From an uncultured Bacteroidota bacterium (GTDB lineage: Bacteria; Bacteroidota; Bacteroidia; AKYH767-A; JABDAW01): DNA of 46,225 nt. Position numbers and translations under genes: made by a program. The stretch is from positions 1 through 46,225 of the forward strand of contig CAIMUP010000035.1 in NCBI GenBank assembly GCA_903844645.1, written 5' to 3'. Below the pieces are notes generated by a model. That model was not told where the DNA came from. It saw nothing but the letters and a program-made list of their open reading frames with translations, and ran no database searches. Positions 16,950 through 25,595 of the stretch are shown here, in pieces (the stretch's first letter is position 1; each line of letters starts with the position of its first letter).

Positions 16950-19403
16950 CTACTTGTATTTCTTCAAATGGTCATCCAAACTCATCTGGTCTTTTATCAA
17001 AACTTCGCGTGCTTTGCTGCCTTCGAAGGGACCGATGATGCCTGCGTTTTCCAATTGGTCTATGATGCGTCCGGCACGGTTGTATCCGAGCTTTAATTTT
17101 CGTTGGAGAAGGGATGCCGATCCTTGCTGATGCTGGACAATAATATAAGCAGCTTCATCGAACATGGAATCCTTTTCGGAGGCATTGAAATCGCCATCGC
17201 CTTCCTTGCCTTCCTCATAAACTTCGGGGAGCCGGAAGGCATCGGGATAGCCATGTTGCGTGCCGATAAAGTCGGTTATTTTCTCGACTTCGGGGGTGTC
17301 CACAAAGGCGCATTGGATACGAATCAAATCGGCACCGGTGGACAATAACATATCGCCTCGACCGACCAATTGATCGGCACCTCCGGCATCAAGAATCGTT
17401 CGCGAATCAATCTTGGAAGTAACCCGAAACGCTATCCTGGCGGGGAAATTCGCTTTGATGGTTCCGGTAATAATATTCACCGACGGACGCTGTGTGGCGA
17501 TGATAAGATGGATGCCGATAGCCCGCGCCAACTGTGCAAGACGAGCTATGGGTAGCTCCACTTCCTTACCCGCAGTCATGATTAAATCAGCGAATTCATC
17601 AATCACCAAAATGATGTATGGCAGGAAATGATGACCTTCATTAGGGTTTAATTTTCTTTGAATAAACTTGGCATTATATTCTTTGATATTCCGCACTTGC
17701 GCATCTTTCAACAGGTCATAACGATGATCCATTTCGATGCAAAGTGAGTTCAATGTTTTGATAACTTTCTTGGTATCTGTGATGATTGCATCTTCATCAT
17801 CACCGGGAAGTTTGGCAAGGAAATGACGTTCGATTTTCTTGAATAAAGTAAGCTCTACTTTCTTGGGATCAACGAGAACGAACTTGATTTGAGAAGGATG
17901 TTTTTTGTATAATAATGACACCAACACAGCATTCAACCCAACAGACTTTCCTTGACCAGTTGCACCCGCCATCAGCAAGTGAGGCATCTTGGCAAGATCG
18001 GCAACAAAGACTTCATTGGAGATAGTTTTTCCAAGGCCAATAGGAAGATCATAATCAGAATTCTGGAACTTCTCCGAGCCAATGATAGAGCGCATGGAAA
18101 CAGTATCAGGCTTGCTATTCGGAACTTCAATACCGATGGTTCCTTTACCGGGAATAGGAGCTATGATTCGAATACCCAGAGCAGAAAGACTCAAGGCAAT
18201 ATCGTCTTCCAAGTTCTTAATCTTAGCTATCCGGACACCCGCCGCAGGAACGATTTCATACAAGGTAATGGTAGGTCCGACGGTCGCTTTTATCTTATCA
18301 ATTCGGATGTCATAATGCCCCAGAGTCTCGACAATTTTGTTCTTATTCTCGACTAATTCTTCGTTGTTAACTTGTATTTTATTTGAGCCGTAATTCTCCA
18401 GTAAATCTATCGTAGGGAAGATGTAATTAGACAACTCAAGAGTCGGGTCATAAGGCGTATCAATAGTATTGCGAGTGCCTTTCACTTCGGACAACACATT
18501 CTCTACTGCTACTGTTTCTATGGCTAATGGAACATGTTCAACTTTCTTATTCTTGTCTTTCTTGATGAAGGTTTCTGTAATGGAATGTTCTTCATCTTCT
18601 TCTTTGCCATCTTCCTTTTCATCTTCTTCGCCGCCTACTACTTCCATGTCGAGATCCTTCTGTTTAGGAAGAGGTACTTTCTTCACTTTAGTAATGGGTG
18701 CTGCTATAACATCTTCCATGCCATCATTCATGAAAGCAGGTTCGAGCTTCACTCTTTGAGGAATTTTAAAACTGATATTAAAAGCTATGACCAAAAAGAT
18801 TAGGAACGAAAAAAACAATACGAATCCTGCACCGACCATCCCTATAGCCCCTTCCAACCATCGGTTTACCTCGTATCCGTATGCTCCTCCCAAAAAAAGA
18901 TATTCCTGATTCCGCACGAGAAAGGCGAATGTTATGGATCCCCATACCAAAAAGAAAAATGAATAGGCGTACGATTTTTCCAAATCGAATATTACAACAC
19001 CCATCACAATACGAACGCCGGTGATGAACAGCAGAAATACAATGAGAAACGATGGGACTCCAAACCAATCCTTAATAAATTGATGTGAAAGCACTGCCCC
19101 TATTCTCCCTAACCAGTTCTCGGCACGTAGCGTTCTTGAAGAGAAAATATCTTGCCACGACCGACTGAACAGATCATCATCAATTTTCCAGGTGAAGATA
19201 AAGGATACGAACGACACCATTAATATGACAGAGAAAAACAAGAGCACCAACCCGAACACCTTATGTGTCCGTTCATCGAGGAAGAAGGCTACGAATCCCT
19301 TTCCTGCCCCTTTCTTCGGCTTGACGGGATTGCTGGATTGATCCCGCTCTCCTTTTGGATCGAGGAAAGGACTATCCTCTGGCAACATATTCTTTTTTGG
19401 CAT
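16950..19403 (-). CDS. ftsK: DNA translocase FtsK
   Basis: Septum-anchored hexameric ATPase that pumps DNA and clears the chromosome terminus during division. The 817-residue chain has about four membrane helices (residues 30-210), an acidic low-complexity linker (EEDEKEDGKEEDEEH), the alpha/beta motor with Walker A GATGQGKSVGLN (about 478-489) and Walker B ILVIDEFADLI, and a C-terminal gamma winged helix (QRKLKLGYNRAGRIIDQLE ... GSKAREVL) that reads orienting sequences. The linker is short compared with that of E. coli. The minus-strand sequence TAATTTAG at 19425-19432 is a weak -7 box. The expected partner lolA is about 1.8 kb further on instead of adjacent. Identification is firm. Confidence 0.97.
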   Translation of the reverse strand: MPKKNMLPEDSPFLDPKGERDQSSNPVKPKKGAGKGFVAFFLDERTHKVFGLVLLFFSVILMVSFVSFIFTWKIDDDLFSRSWQDIFSSRTLRAENWLGRIGAVLSHQFIKDWFGVPSFLIVFLLFITGVRIVMGVVIFDLEKSYAYSFFFLVWGSITFAFLVRNQEYLFLGGAYGYEVNRWLEGAIGMVGAGFVLFFSFLIFLVIAFNISFKIPQRVKLEPAFMNDGMEDVIAAPITKVKKVPLPKQKDLDMEVVGGEEDEKEDGKEEDEEHSITETFIKKDKNKKVEHVPLAIETVAVENVLSEVKGTRNTIDTPYDPTLELSNYIFPTIDLLENYGSNKIQVNNEELVENKNKIVETLGHYDIRIDKIKATVGPTITLYEIVPAAGVRIAKIKNLEDDIALSLSALGIRIIAPIPGKGTIGIEVPNSKPDTVSMRSIIGSEKFQNSDYDLPIGLGKTISNEVFVADLAKMPHLLMAGATGQGKSVGLNAVLVSLLYKKHPSQIKFVLVDPKKVELTLFKKIERHFLAKLPGDDEDAIITDTKKVIKTLNSLCIEMDHRYDLLKDAQVRNIKEYNAKFIQRKLNPNEGHHFLPYIILVIDEFADLIMTAGKEVELPIARLAQLARAIGIHLIIATQRPSVNIITGTIKANFPARIAFRVTSKIDSRTILDAGGADQLVGRGDMLLSTGADLIRIQCAFVDTPEVEKITDFIGTQHGYPDAFRLPEVYEEGKEGDGDFNASEKDSMFDEAAYIIVQHQQGSASLLQRKLKLGYNRAGRIIDQLENAGIIGPFEGSKAREVLIKDQMSLDDHLKKYK

Positions 19404-19553
19404 TTTCGATGTTTCTTAACGCCGCTAAATTATAAAAACAACGGTATCAAATGACTAAGCCACAAATTTTACGAATTAAATTTCTAACCCGTGCAATTTG
19501 TGGCTTCGTTGCCCTCGGAATTATTAAACGCTAAACTCTGATTCTTGGCACTA

Positions 19554-20222
19554 TCAATGTCCGCCCATTTTTTTTGCTTCATCCATGGTCATCTCCTTAT
19601 ATCCTTCAGGAATTTTGAAGACGGCATCTTCGAGCTTGTCTTTGCTGACAGTTTTTGCGGTCATCTTCATACCCATCCCCTGCATGCTGATTACGTATTC
19701 CATCGGGAAGCCGTCAAGCCCCTTCAATCCGCCTTTTTGGGCTTGCGAATTTTTAGCCACAATATCTTTGGTATAATAAACGATTTGTTTTTCCTTTTCA
19801 CCCTCTATTGTTAATTCTGCTTTATGGCATGTATATCCACAAATCACCTTTGTTTCTTCCAAGTTTTTGACGGTTGTTTTCGGTTGTTTGCCTTTTTCTT
19901 TTTCCATATCGGCTTCAGAAATCTTGATCGCCGTTTTCTGTCCCATCATATCCATCAATGTGGTAGCGAACTTGGCTTTATCGTCATACAAAACGATGAT
20001 GGTTCCCATGCCCATCTTCATATCGGTTTTCGATTTGTCGCCTTTAAAGGTGAGCGTCATTTCTTTCGGCATCATGGAGGCTATTTGTGGGTCGAGATCA
20101 TTGTCTGTCATTGTGATTGAGAACACTACAGAACCTTCCGTCAGCTTGGTTTGTGCCTGTATCATGGATGTTGAGATTGACAGGGCGATTACGGTTATTA
20201 AAATCTTAAAATACGTTTTCAT
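19554..20222 (-). CDS. Exported DUF4412-like protein
   Basis: The 222-residue product has a signal peptide (ILITVIALSISTSMIQAQ) and resembles the DUF4412 family. Landmarks are GSVVFSITMTD, MTLTFKGDKSKTDMKMG, KVICGYTCHKAEL with two cysteines that could form a disulfide, YYTKDI and GFPMEYVISMQG. The methionine-rich tail (EMTMDEAKKMGGH) is notable and could bind metal, though this is speculation. The same landmarks occur in the lipoprotein at 24919-25560, so the two are paralogues about 5 kb apart. A promoter box lies at 20253-20260. A periplasmic role is likely; the function is unknown. Confidence 0.78.
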   Translation of the reverse strand: MKTYFKILITVIALSISTSMIQAQTKLTEGSVVFSITMTDNDLDPQIASMMPKEMTLTFKGDKSKTDMKMGMGTIIVLYDDKAKFATTLMDMMGQKTAIKISEADMEKEKGKQPKTTVKNLEETKVICGYTCHKAELTIEGEKEKQIVYYTKDIVAKNSQAQKGGLKGLDGFPMEYVISMQGMGMKMTAKTVSKDKLEDAVFKIPEGYKEMTMDEAKKMGGH

Positions 20223-20252
20223 TTATTCTATTATTAAATTATTTGATGGCGG

Positions 20253-20260
20253 CAAAGCTA
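20253..20260 (-). promoter_or_regulatory. -7 box for the DUF4412-like gene
   Basis: TAGCTTTG on the minus strand, followed by CCGCC, matches TAnnTTTG and gives a leader of about 27 bases to the ATG at 20222. Confidence 0.6.
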
Positions 20261-20360
20261 TACAATTACCGGTAAATGATTCCCATAACCCACAAGCTTG
20301 TTCGAGTCCTGGTTTATATGATTTTATTTAATGCTTTTAGCTGATGCGGATGGGTTGATT

Positions 20361-21020
20361 TTAATTAATTTCATTTGGGGCAGGAGGTTTCACCGATTGA
20401 TTTCCTATATCTTGATACGTTTTCTTTTCACGTTTTATTAGTAAAGAATATTCTTCTTCTATTGTTTTGATCTCCGCCTTTGCTTTGTCAAACGAGAGGA
20501 GTATTTCCAAGGAAGTTGCATATCCTTTTTCCATTTTTTCGAGCTGATCAGCAAAGCCCACCGATTCTTCGTTTGTTAAATGCCCCGCTGCCTGCATCTT
20601 CACGAATTCATCTAATAAAAATTTATATGCCACTACTTGTTCGCGCATTGCAAATGGTAAAAAAGCTCTAAATTCTCGTTCGCATTGGGGGCATTTATAA
20701 ACATAAAAGGTAAAATCCATTTGTCCCTTTTCTGCTCGCAAAGGCTGGAAGGTGGCGGAATACTTACAATACACACAGGTATCTTTATAATAATCCTTCA
20801 GCTTTCTTTCCTCCTTTGCTTTGTCTTTCAGCAAGGATTCGTATCAACCATTCGCAAAACTTATTATTTGTTTTTTCAACTGTTCGCTATTCTCATTAAA
20901 TAATTTTAATTTTTCATTCTCCGCCTCTTCGTCAAACACCATCCCTCTGTAAAGATCGAGAGCGTAATCTATCAACTCCAACAACTCTTTTTCCTCGGCA
21001 GTAAACACTTCTTCTTCCAT
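20361..21020 (-). pseudogene. Zinc-ribbon protein gene interrupted by one in-frame TGA
   Basis: Reading from the ATG at 21020 gives 58 residues (MEEEVFTAEEKELLELIDYA ... IISFANG), then TGA at 20844-20846, then the same frame continues YESLLKDKAKEERKLKDYY to the stop at 20361. Without the TGA it would be one 219-residue protein. The second part has CVYC (about residue 80) and CPQC (about 110), a four-cysteine zinc ribbon, between helical, coiled-coil-like stretches. The downstream half alone would have to start at TTG 20834 with no promoter, while a -7 box stands in front of the 21020 start. One TGG to TGA change would explain it: a real nonsense mutation, a sequencing error, or readthrough. 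The function is unknown. Confidence 0.8.
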
Positions 21021-21043
21021 ATCATTAATTTTTTATTCAGCGG

Positions 21044-21051
21044 CAAAAGTA
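21044..21051 (-). promoter_or_regulatory. -7 box for the TGA-interrupted gene
   Basis: TACTTTTG on the minus strand, followed by CCGC, fits TAnnTTTG and lies about 24 bases upstream of the ATG at 21020. It supports that ATG as the true gene start. Confidence 0.6.
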
Positions 21052-21289
21052 CGCATTAATTAAATGACGTTTGATTCATTTCTCATCGTTCAACTGAACC
21101 GAGATGAATTAGGGTTTGATCAACCCTTTTGATGGCATTTTCGAGGAATAATCCCCTCAATTACCCTTTTCAAGGATTAAAACATGACAGCAGAGAAATC
21201 CATTAGGAGTTTTCGTCTGTGTAATTTTTTTTCTTTTAATTTTAAATTTGTGGCTGACAAGTACTACCTATACCTTTTGGCAAAGCATC

Positions 21290-24200
21290 CTATTTCCTAT
21301 AAACCAATTTCAGCAGCGTAGGAAAAACGATCAGCAGTAAGGGTAACGCAAGGATTAATCCGCCTATCACCGCGATTGCTAAAGGCTGATGTAACTGTGC
21401 CCCCGTACCGATACCTAATGCCAAAGGAAGTAAAGCAATAATAGCTCCGATGGCGGTCATTAGCTTCGGTCTTAGCCTGACAGAGATGGCATAGACAATG
21501 GCTTGCTGCGTCTTGAATTCAGAACGGATTCGTTTCCTCGTGGTCATGAATTGTTGGAAGGTGAAGATGGCGTTTTCTGCGATGATTCCTACAATCATAA
21601 TGATGCCTGTATAGCTCCCAACATTCAATGGCGTATTCGTGATGAAGAGTGCTACGATGCTACCGGCAGTGCCCAGTAAGGCGATGATGAAGATAAGTAA
21701 CGCCACTTTATAATCCCTGAAAAGGAAGATGATCACCGCGAATACTAATAGGCTTGCCGCGATTAAAATATAGAGTAGTTCTTCAAACGATTTTTCTTGC
21801 TGGGCAACCGCGCCGCCATAAGTAATATGGTATCCGGGAGGCAGATGAACGCTGTCGGTTACTTGCTGTTTCAAGTCTTTTATTACGCTGCCGAGGTCGC
21901 GATTGTTAAGGCGGGAAGTAACTGCTACCATGCTCTCCAAATTTTCTCTTTTAATCTCTGCCACTCCTGGTTTAATTTCGTAATCTGCAAACTCGGTAAA
22001 CGGTTTTAGCTTGCCACCCGGGATGAATATGAACTGATGTTTCAGGTCTTTAATGGCATTTTCCTTGCTATTCGGATAGACCATTCGGATGTTGGTTAAT
22101 TGTTGGTTCTCCAAGATGCTTCCTATTACGTTTCCTTCGAGTTGTGTTTGCAATTGCATCTGAAAGTTAGTAGGTGTAATGTTGTATTGTCCGAGCCTCG
22201 CGAAGTCGGGCTTCACATTCACATAAGGACCTGCGATAGTGATGCCATTATTCACGTCTGCCGTGCCTTTGGTGCTGTCCACGATGGCTTCCGTTTTCAT
22301 TGCGAGGGCATTTAATTCCTCTTGATGCGGACCAAAAATCTTTATCTCAATAGGCTGCGGAGAACCCATCAAATCGCCAAGCATATCCCCGATAATCTGT
22401 CCGAATTCTATCTTTAATGCAGGCTGTGTCGCGGTAATTTGTTGGCGAATATCGTCTATCACTTGCTCGGTCGTTTTCTTTCGGTTTTTTTTCAGTTGAA
22501 TAAGATAATCGCCCTTGTTCGGTTCGGTGAGAAAGAAGCCCATCTCGGTACCTGTACGGCGTGAGTATGCCTCTACTTCCGGGACTTTCACCAACATGGT
22601 TTCTACTTCGCGGAGCATCCTGTCAGTCTCTTCTAATGACGTTCCGGGAGGCGATTTATAGTCTAAAACAATCGTACCTTCATCCATATCGGGCAGGAAT
22701 CCGGTCGCTAACTTTGGATAAATTAGATACACCGAAAAGATTAATCCTCCTATAAAAAGAAGACTGATCAAAGGCTTGTTGATGAAGAACGAAATCCATC
22801 CATTCGTACTTAAATGTTCGGCGTCAGCGTCTGTTTTTCCGATGTATTTATCGGAAAGAATCCGTTCGTTGGCTCCGCCCCTTTTCTCTTTGCCGGAGAG
22901 CAACAGGTAGATCACGGGAAGCCCTATCCACGTTACGAAGAAGGAGCATACCAGGGTAATAATCATCGTGTTGGTAAGGACATTAAAATACGCTCCGGCA
23001 ACGCCGCCCATCAGGAAGAAGGGAACAAAAATAACGATGGTACTAATGGACGATCCGACCATAGACGGAAACAGGTATTTGATGGAGCGCACAATCAATA
23101 TCGAAGACCGTTCGTGGGGATATTCTTCATGCGTCCGATGTATCTGTTCCGTTACCACGATGGCATCATCAATGATTAAGGCGATGGCTGCTGCGAGTGC
23201 CCCGAGGGTCATAATATTAAAGGTATATCCGAAGGCAAAAAGCAGTATCAAGGTAAGCCCTAAAGTAAGCGGTAAGGTGAAGAGGATTGTAGCACTTGCC
23301 TTCCAAGATCGCAAGAAAATAATAGACACTACGATCGCAAGCAACAGCCCTATCCATAAGGAATCTGACACACTCCTGATAGTCGTATTCACGAAGTCGG
23401 CTTGGATATAATACGGCTTTAATTCCACTTTAGGCGGCAATATTTTCATCAGCTCTCCGACCTTTTCTTCCATATCTTTTGATACCTCCAGAAGGTTGGC
23501 ATCGGGTTGCTTCAGTACGTTTATCAGCAAGGCTTCCTTTCCGTTGGCATTGATTTTAGTGTATTCTATCTGCTCTCGGATTTCGATGGAAGCGATGTCT
23601 TTCAGCCTGACGACGCGCTTCCCGTCGTTCTTGATGACGACATTTTCGAGGTCTTCTTTGTTGTAAATACCTGCATCGGTCAAGGTCAGATACAGCCGTT
23701 TGTAGTCGGTCGAATAACCGTTGGAATTAATGAAATTCGTTTGCCCGAGTACGGTATTAATCGTATCGGGGGTGAGGGAGAGGGCACTCATTTTATGGAT
23801 GTCTGGCAGTACCCAATATTCCTTGGTTTTGCCGCCAATAACTTTCACTGATGATACGCCATCTACCTGCGACAGAAAGGGTTTGACGACGTTAGTGGCG
23901 ATCATTTTTAATTCAATAGGACTCTTCACCGAACTCTCCAAAGTATAGCCCATGACGGCAAGTGCCGAGGGGTTCATCTTGATGACATTAATCTCCAGGT
24001 TCGCGGGCAATACATTCCGTATTTCTGCTATCTTCGATTCGATCATCTGCTGACTCAAATCCATGTTGGCGTTCCATTCCATGTATGCCGAGATCTCTAC
24101 TGCCCCGAGGCTGGTAACGCTCTGCACCATCTTCAAATCGTGTACCTGTTTGATGGCGTTCTCTAAGGGTTTCGTAACCGTGACCAAGGTTTTTTCGACC

Positions 24201-24358
24201 GGTTGTTGCCCGTTATCCACAATGATTTTTATCTTCGGAAACGTGATTTCGGGGAATAACGAAGTCTTGATTTTTACGAATGAAAAGATACCTCCGATGA
24301 CGATCATGATCATCAAAAAGGAGATAGAATGTCTGTGATTAAAGTAAAAATTTTTCAA
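21290..24358 (-). CDS. RND-family efflux permease
   Basis: A 1022-residue inner-membrane proton-driven pump subunit of the AcrB/CzcA superfamily: one membrane helix, a large periplasmic loop, a block of membrane helices, then the same again. The first helix is followed by SLFPEITFPKI. Helix 4 has LIIDDAIVVTEQ (about residues 393-404), the paired aspartates that carry protons. The second half opens with FLPDMDEGTIVLDYKSPPGT and has GIIAENAIF in the helix-10 region (about 924). The periplasmic membrane-fusion partner and outer-membrane channel, normally neighbours, are absent on both sides, so they are encoded elsewhere or not used. TAGTTTTA at 24383-24390 is a weak -7 box. Substrate cannot be predicted. 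Confidence 0.93.
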   Translation of the reverse strand: MKNFYFNHRHSISFLMIMIVIGGIFSFVKIKTSLFPEITFPKIKIIVDNGQQPVEKTLVTVTKPLENAIKQVHDLKMVQSVTSLGAVEISAYMEWNANMDLSQQMIESKIAEIRNVLPANLEINVIKMNPSALAVMGYTLESSVKSPIELKMIATNVVKPFLSQVDGVSSVKVIGGKTKEYWVLPDIHKMSALSLTPDTINTVLGQTNFINSNGYSTDYKRLYLTLTDAGIYNKEDLENVVIKNDGKRVVRLKDIASIEIREQIEYTKINANGKEALLINVLKQPDANLLEVSKDMEEKVGELMKILPPKVELKPYYIQADFVNTTIRSVSDSLWIGLLLAIVVSIIFLRSWKASATILFTLPLTLGLTLILLFAFGYTFNIMTLGALAAAIALIIDDAIVVTEQIHRTHEEYPHERSSILIVRSIKYLFPSMVGSSISTIVIFVPFFLMGGVAGAYFNVLTNTMIITLVCSFFVTWIGLPVIYLLLSGKEKRGGANERILSDKYIGKTDADAEHLSTNGWISFFINKPLISLLFIGGLIFSVYLIYPKLATGFLPDMDEGTIVLDYKSPPGTSLEETDRMLREVETMLVKVPEVEAYSRRTGTEMGFFLTEPNKGDYLIQLKKNRKKTTEQVIDDIRQQITATQPALKIEFGQIIGDMLGDLMGSPQPIEIKIFGPHQEELNALAMKTEAIVDSTKGTADVNNGITIAGPYVNVKPDFARLGQYNITPTNFQMQLQTQLEGNVIGSILENQQLTNIRMVYPNSKENAIKDLKHQFIFIPGGKLKPFTEFADYEIKPGVAEIKRENLESMVAVTSRLNNRDLGSVIKDLKQQVTDSVHLPPGYHITYGGAVAQQEKSFEELLYILIAASLLVFAVIIFLFRDYKVALLIFIIALLGTAGSIVALFITNTPLNVGSYTGIIMIVGIIAENAIFTFQQFMTTRKRIRSEFKTQQAIVYAISVRLRPKLMTAIGAIIALLPLALGIGTGAQLHQPLAIAVIGGLILALPLLLIVFPTLLKLVYRK

Positions 24359-24606
24359 CGCTTGGTATATTATTCGGAGCGGTAAAACTAACTAAAGTTT
24401 CGGTGGTTCTCGGCAGTCATTAGTAATACCTGTCAAACCCTTTTTCATTCCCCGAAACTCCTGCCCCGAGGAATCCTTTCCATCCTCCCGAATCGCTTTG
24501 TGGGAGGTCGCATAAATTTCATGAATCGGCACCGCCCCCAACATGCCTTCGGGTTATATTTAATGGATTCCAGCCTGCCCCAATTCGGGAAGGGATTAGA
24601 ATAAAT

Positions 24607-24754
24607 GCTTTATAGCGATTGTTACTTCACAATCGAGGTAAGGCATGTGCTTTATAGCGATTGTTACTTAACAATCGAACGAAAGCATGTGCATTATAGC
24701 GATTGTTAAGTAACAATCGAACGAAAGCATGTGCTTGATTACGATTGTTACTTG
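24607..24754. repeat. 42-bp array E built of two alternating 21-bp dyads
   Basis: The start of TTATAGCGATTG or its variants recurs at 24607, 24649, 24691 and, diverged, 24733, exactly 42 bp apart. Each unit has two dyads, CGATTGTTA/TAACAATCG and AAAGCA/TGCTTT. Their centres (24667.5, 24688.5, 24709.5) are 21 bp apart. The middle of the dyad at 24700-24719 is inverted relative to that at 24658-24677. The array lies in the divergent gap between the RND gene and the lipoprotein gene. The piece 24391-24606 shows nothing I recognise. Confidence 0.92.
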
Positions 24755-24879
24755 TCTGGGTTCGAAAGGGTTTTTATTTGATTCAATAGGTTTGTATGTA
24801 TCATTGAATATCATAGCATTATTAATAACCTCCAAATTTCCATTTAATCGAAGTATTTCACATTCATCCCCCGATTCCT

Positions 24880-24887
24880 TACCTTTG
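24880..24887 (+). promoter_or_regulatory. -7 box of the 24919 lipoprotein gene
   Basis: TACCTTTG fits TAnnTTTG. Transcription would begin at about 24891-24894, on top of an ATG at 24892, which makes the next in-frame ATG at 24919 the more natural start. Confidence 0.6.
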
Positions 24888-24918
24888 CGCCATGAAAATT
24901 AATTTCCGATTATCCCCA

Positions 24919-25560
24919 ATGAAAACACTCCTATTTATAGGTACTCTTTTTTTGATGCTTGTTGTTGGATGCAAGGTTAGAAATGCTCCGAAGAAAATGG
25001 CTGAAGGAAAAATTGTGTATTCGATTACTGATCTATATGCTCTAAAAATGAAGGTTAATGATTCAACTGCTCCAACAGACAATATTTTTAGATTCAAACA
25101 TAGCAAACAAAGAATGGATGTATTAAAATATGGTAAGTTAAGAGTTACATTATTATATAATGATTCAACATCTGAAATTACGACAATGATCGAACCTGAT
25201 GTTAGGAAAACTGCTGTTGTTGAAAGCTATCATTCTACTGAAAGAGAATCATTGAAACTTCCCAAAAAAACATTTAAATATTTAGATGAGTCAAAAATAA
25301 TATGTGGCTATAAATGCTTTAAAGCAGAATACAAAGTAGAAAATGATACTAATAGATATTATGTGTATTACACAAAGGATTTTCTTGATACATTGCCATT
25401 TTTTGTTAAAGATTATTTTGATGATTTGGTTGGGTACCCAATGGAATATAATATGGAAATATCAATGGGATCCTTAATATATACAGCAACTAAGATTGAA
25501 AAAGAGAAAATCGATGATAGTTTATTTGAAATTCCAAAGGAATACAAGATTATCCACTAA
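24919..25560 (+). CDS. Lipoprotein related to the DUF4412-like protein
   Basis: From the ATG at 24919 the product begins MKTLLFIGTLFLMLVVGCK, a textbook lipoprotein signal peptide with the lipidated cysteine at residue 18; a longer frame from 24892 would add nine residues. The body (213 residues in all) shares the order GKIVYSIT, KIICGYKCFKAEY, YYVYYTKDF, GYPMEYN and LFEIPKEYK with the exported protein at 19554-20222, so it is a diverged paralogue anchored in a membrane where the other is soluble. Its codon use is visibly more A+T-rich than that of its neighbours. It is convergent with the carboxylase gene, with only a heptamer repeat between them. The function is unknown. Confidence 0.78.
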   Translation: MKTLLFIGTLFLMLVVGCKVRNAPKKMAEGKIVYSITDLYALKMKVNDSTAPTDNIFRFKHSKQRMDVLKYGKLRVTLLYNDSTSEITTMIEPDVRKTAVVESYHSTERESLKLPKKTFKYLDESKIICGYKCFKAEYKVENDTNRYYVYYTKDFLDTLPFFVKDYFDDLVGYPMEYNMEISMGSLIYTATKIEKEKIDDSLFEIPKEYKIIH

Positions 25561-25588
25561 CTTTAAACCTTAAACTTTAGACCTTAAA
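25561..25588. repeat. Heptamer repeat YYTTARA, four units
   Basis: CTTTAAA, CCTTAAA, CTTTAGA and CCTTAAA follow directly after the stop codon at 25560 and fill the gap between two convergent genes. They are the reverse complement of the heptamers at 4506-4526. Confidence 0.75.
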
Positions 25589-25595
25589 CCGTTCC

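Noticed and set aside
20300-20309. GTTCGAGTCC, resembling a tRNA T-loop
   Set aside because: No acceptor, D or anticodon arm can be drawn around it, and there is no CCA-type 3' end, so it is taken as chance.
20844-20846. TGA as a selenocysteine codon
   Set aside because: No clear SECIS-like hairpin directly follows, the residue is not in a redox motif, and glycine-TGA-tyrosine fits a mutated tryptophan codon better.
21052-21289. Possible degenerate repeat around the two TTTGAT motifs near 21068 and 21112
   Set aside because: The spacing is not a multiple of 21 and no unit could be aligned, so nothing is annotated.
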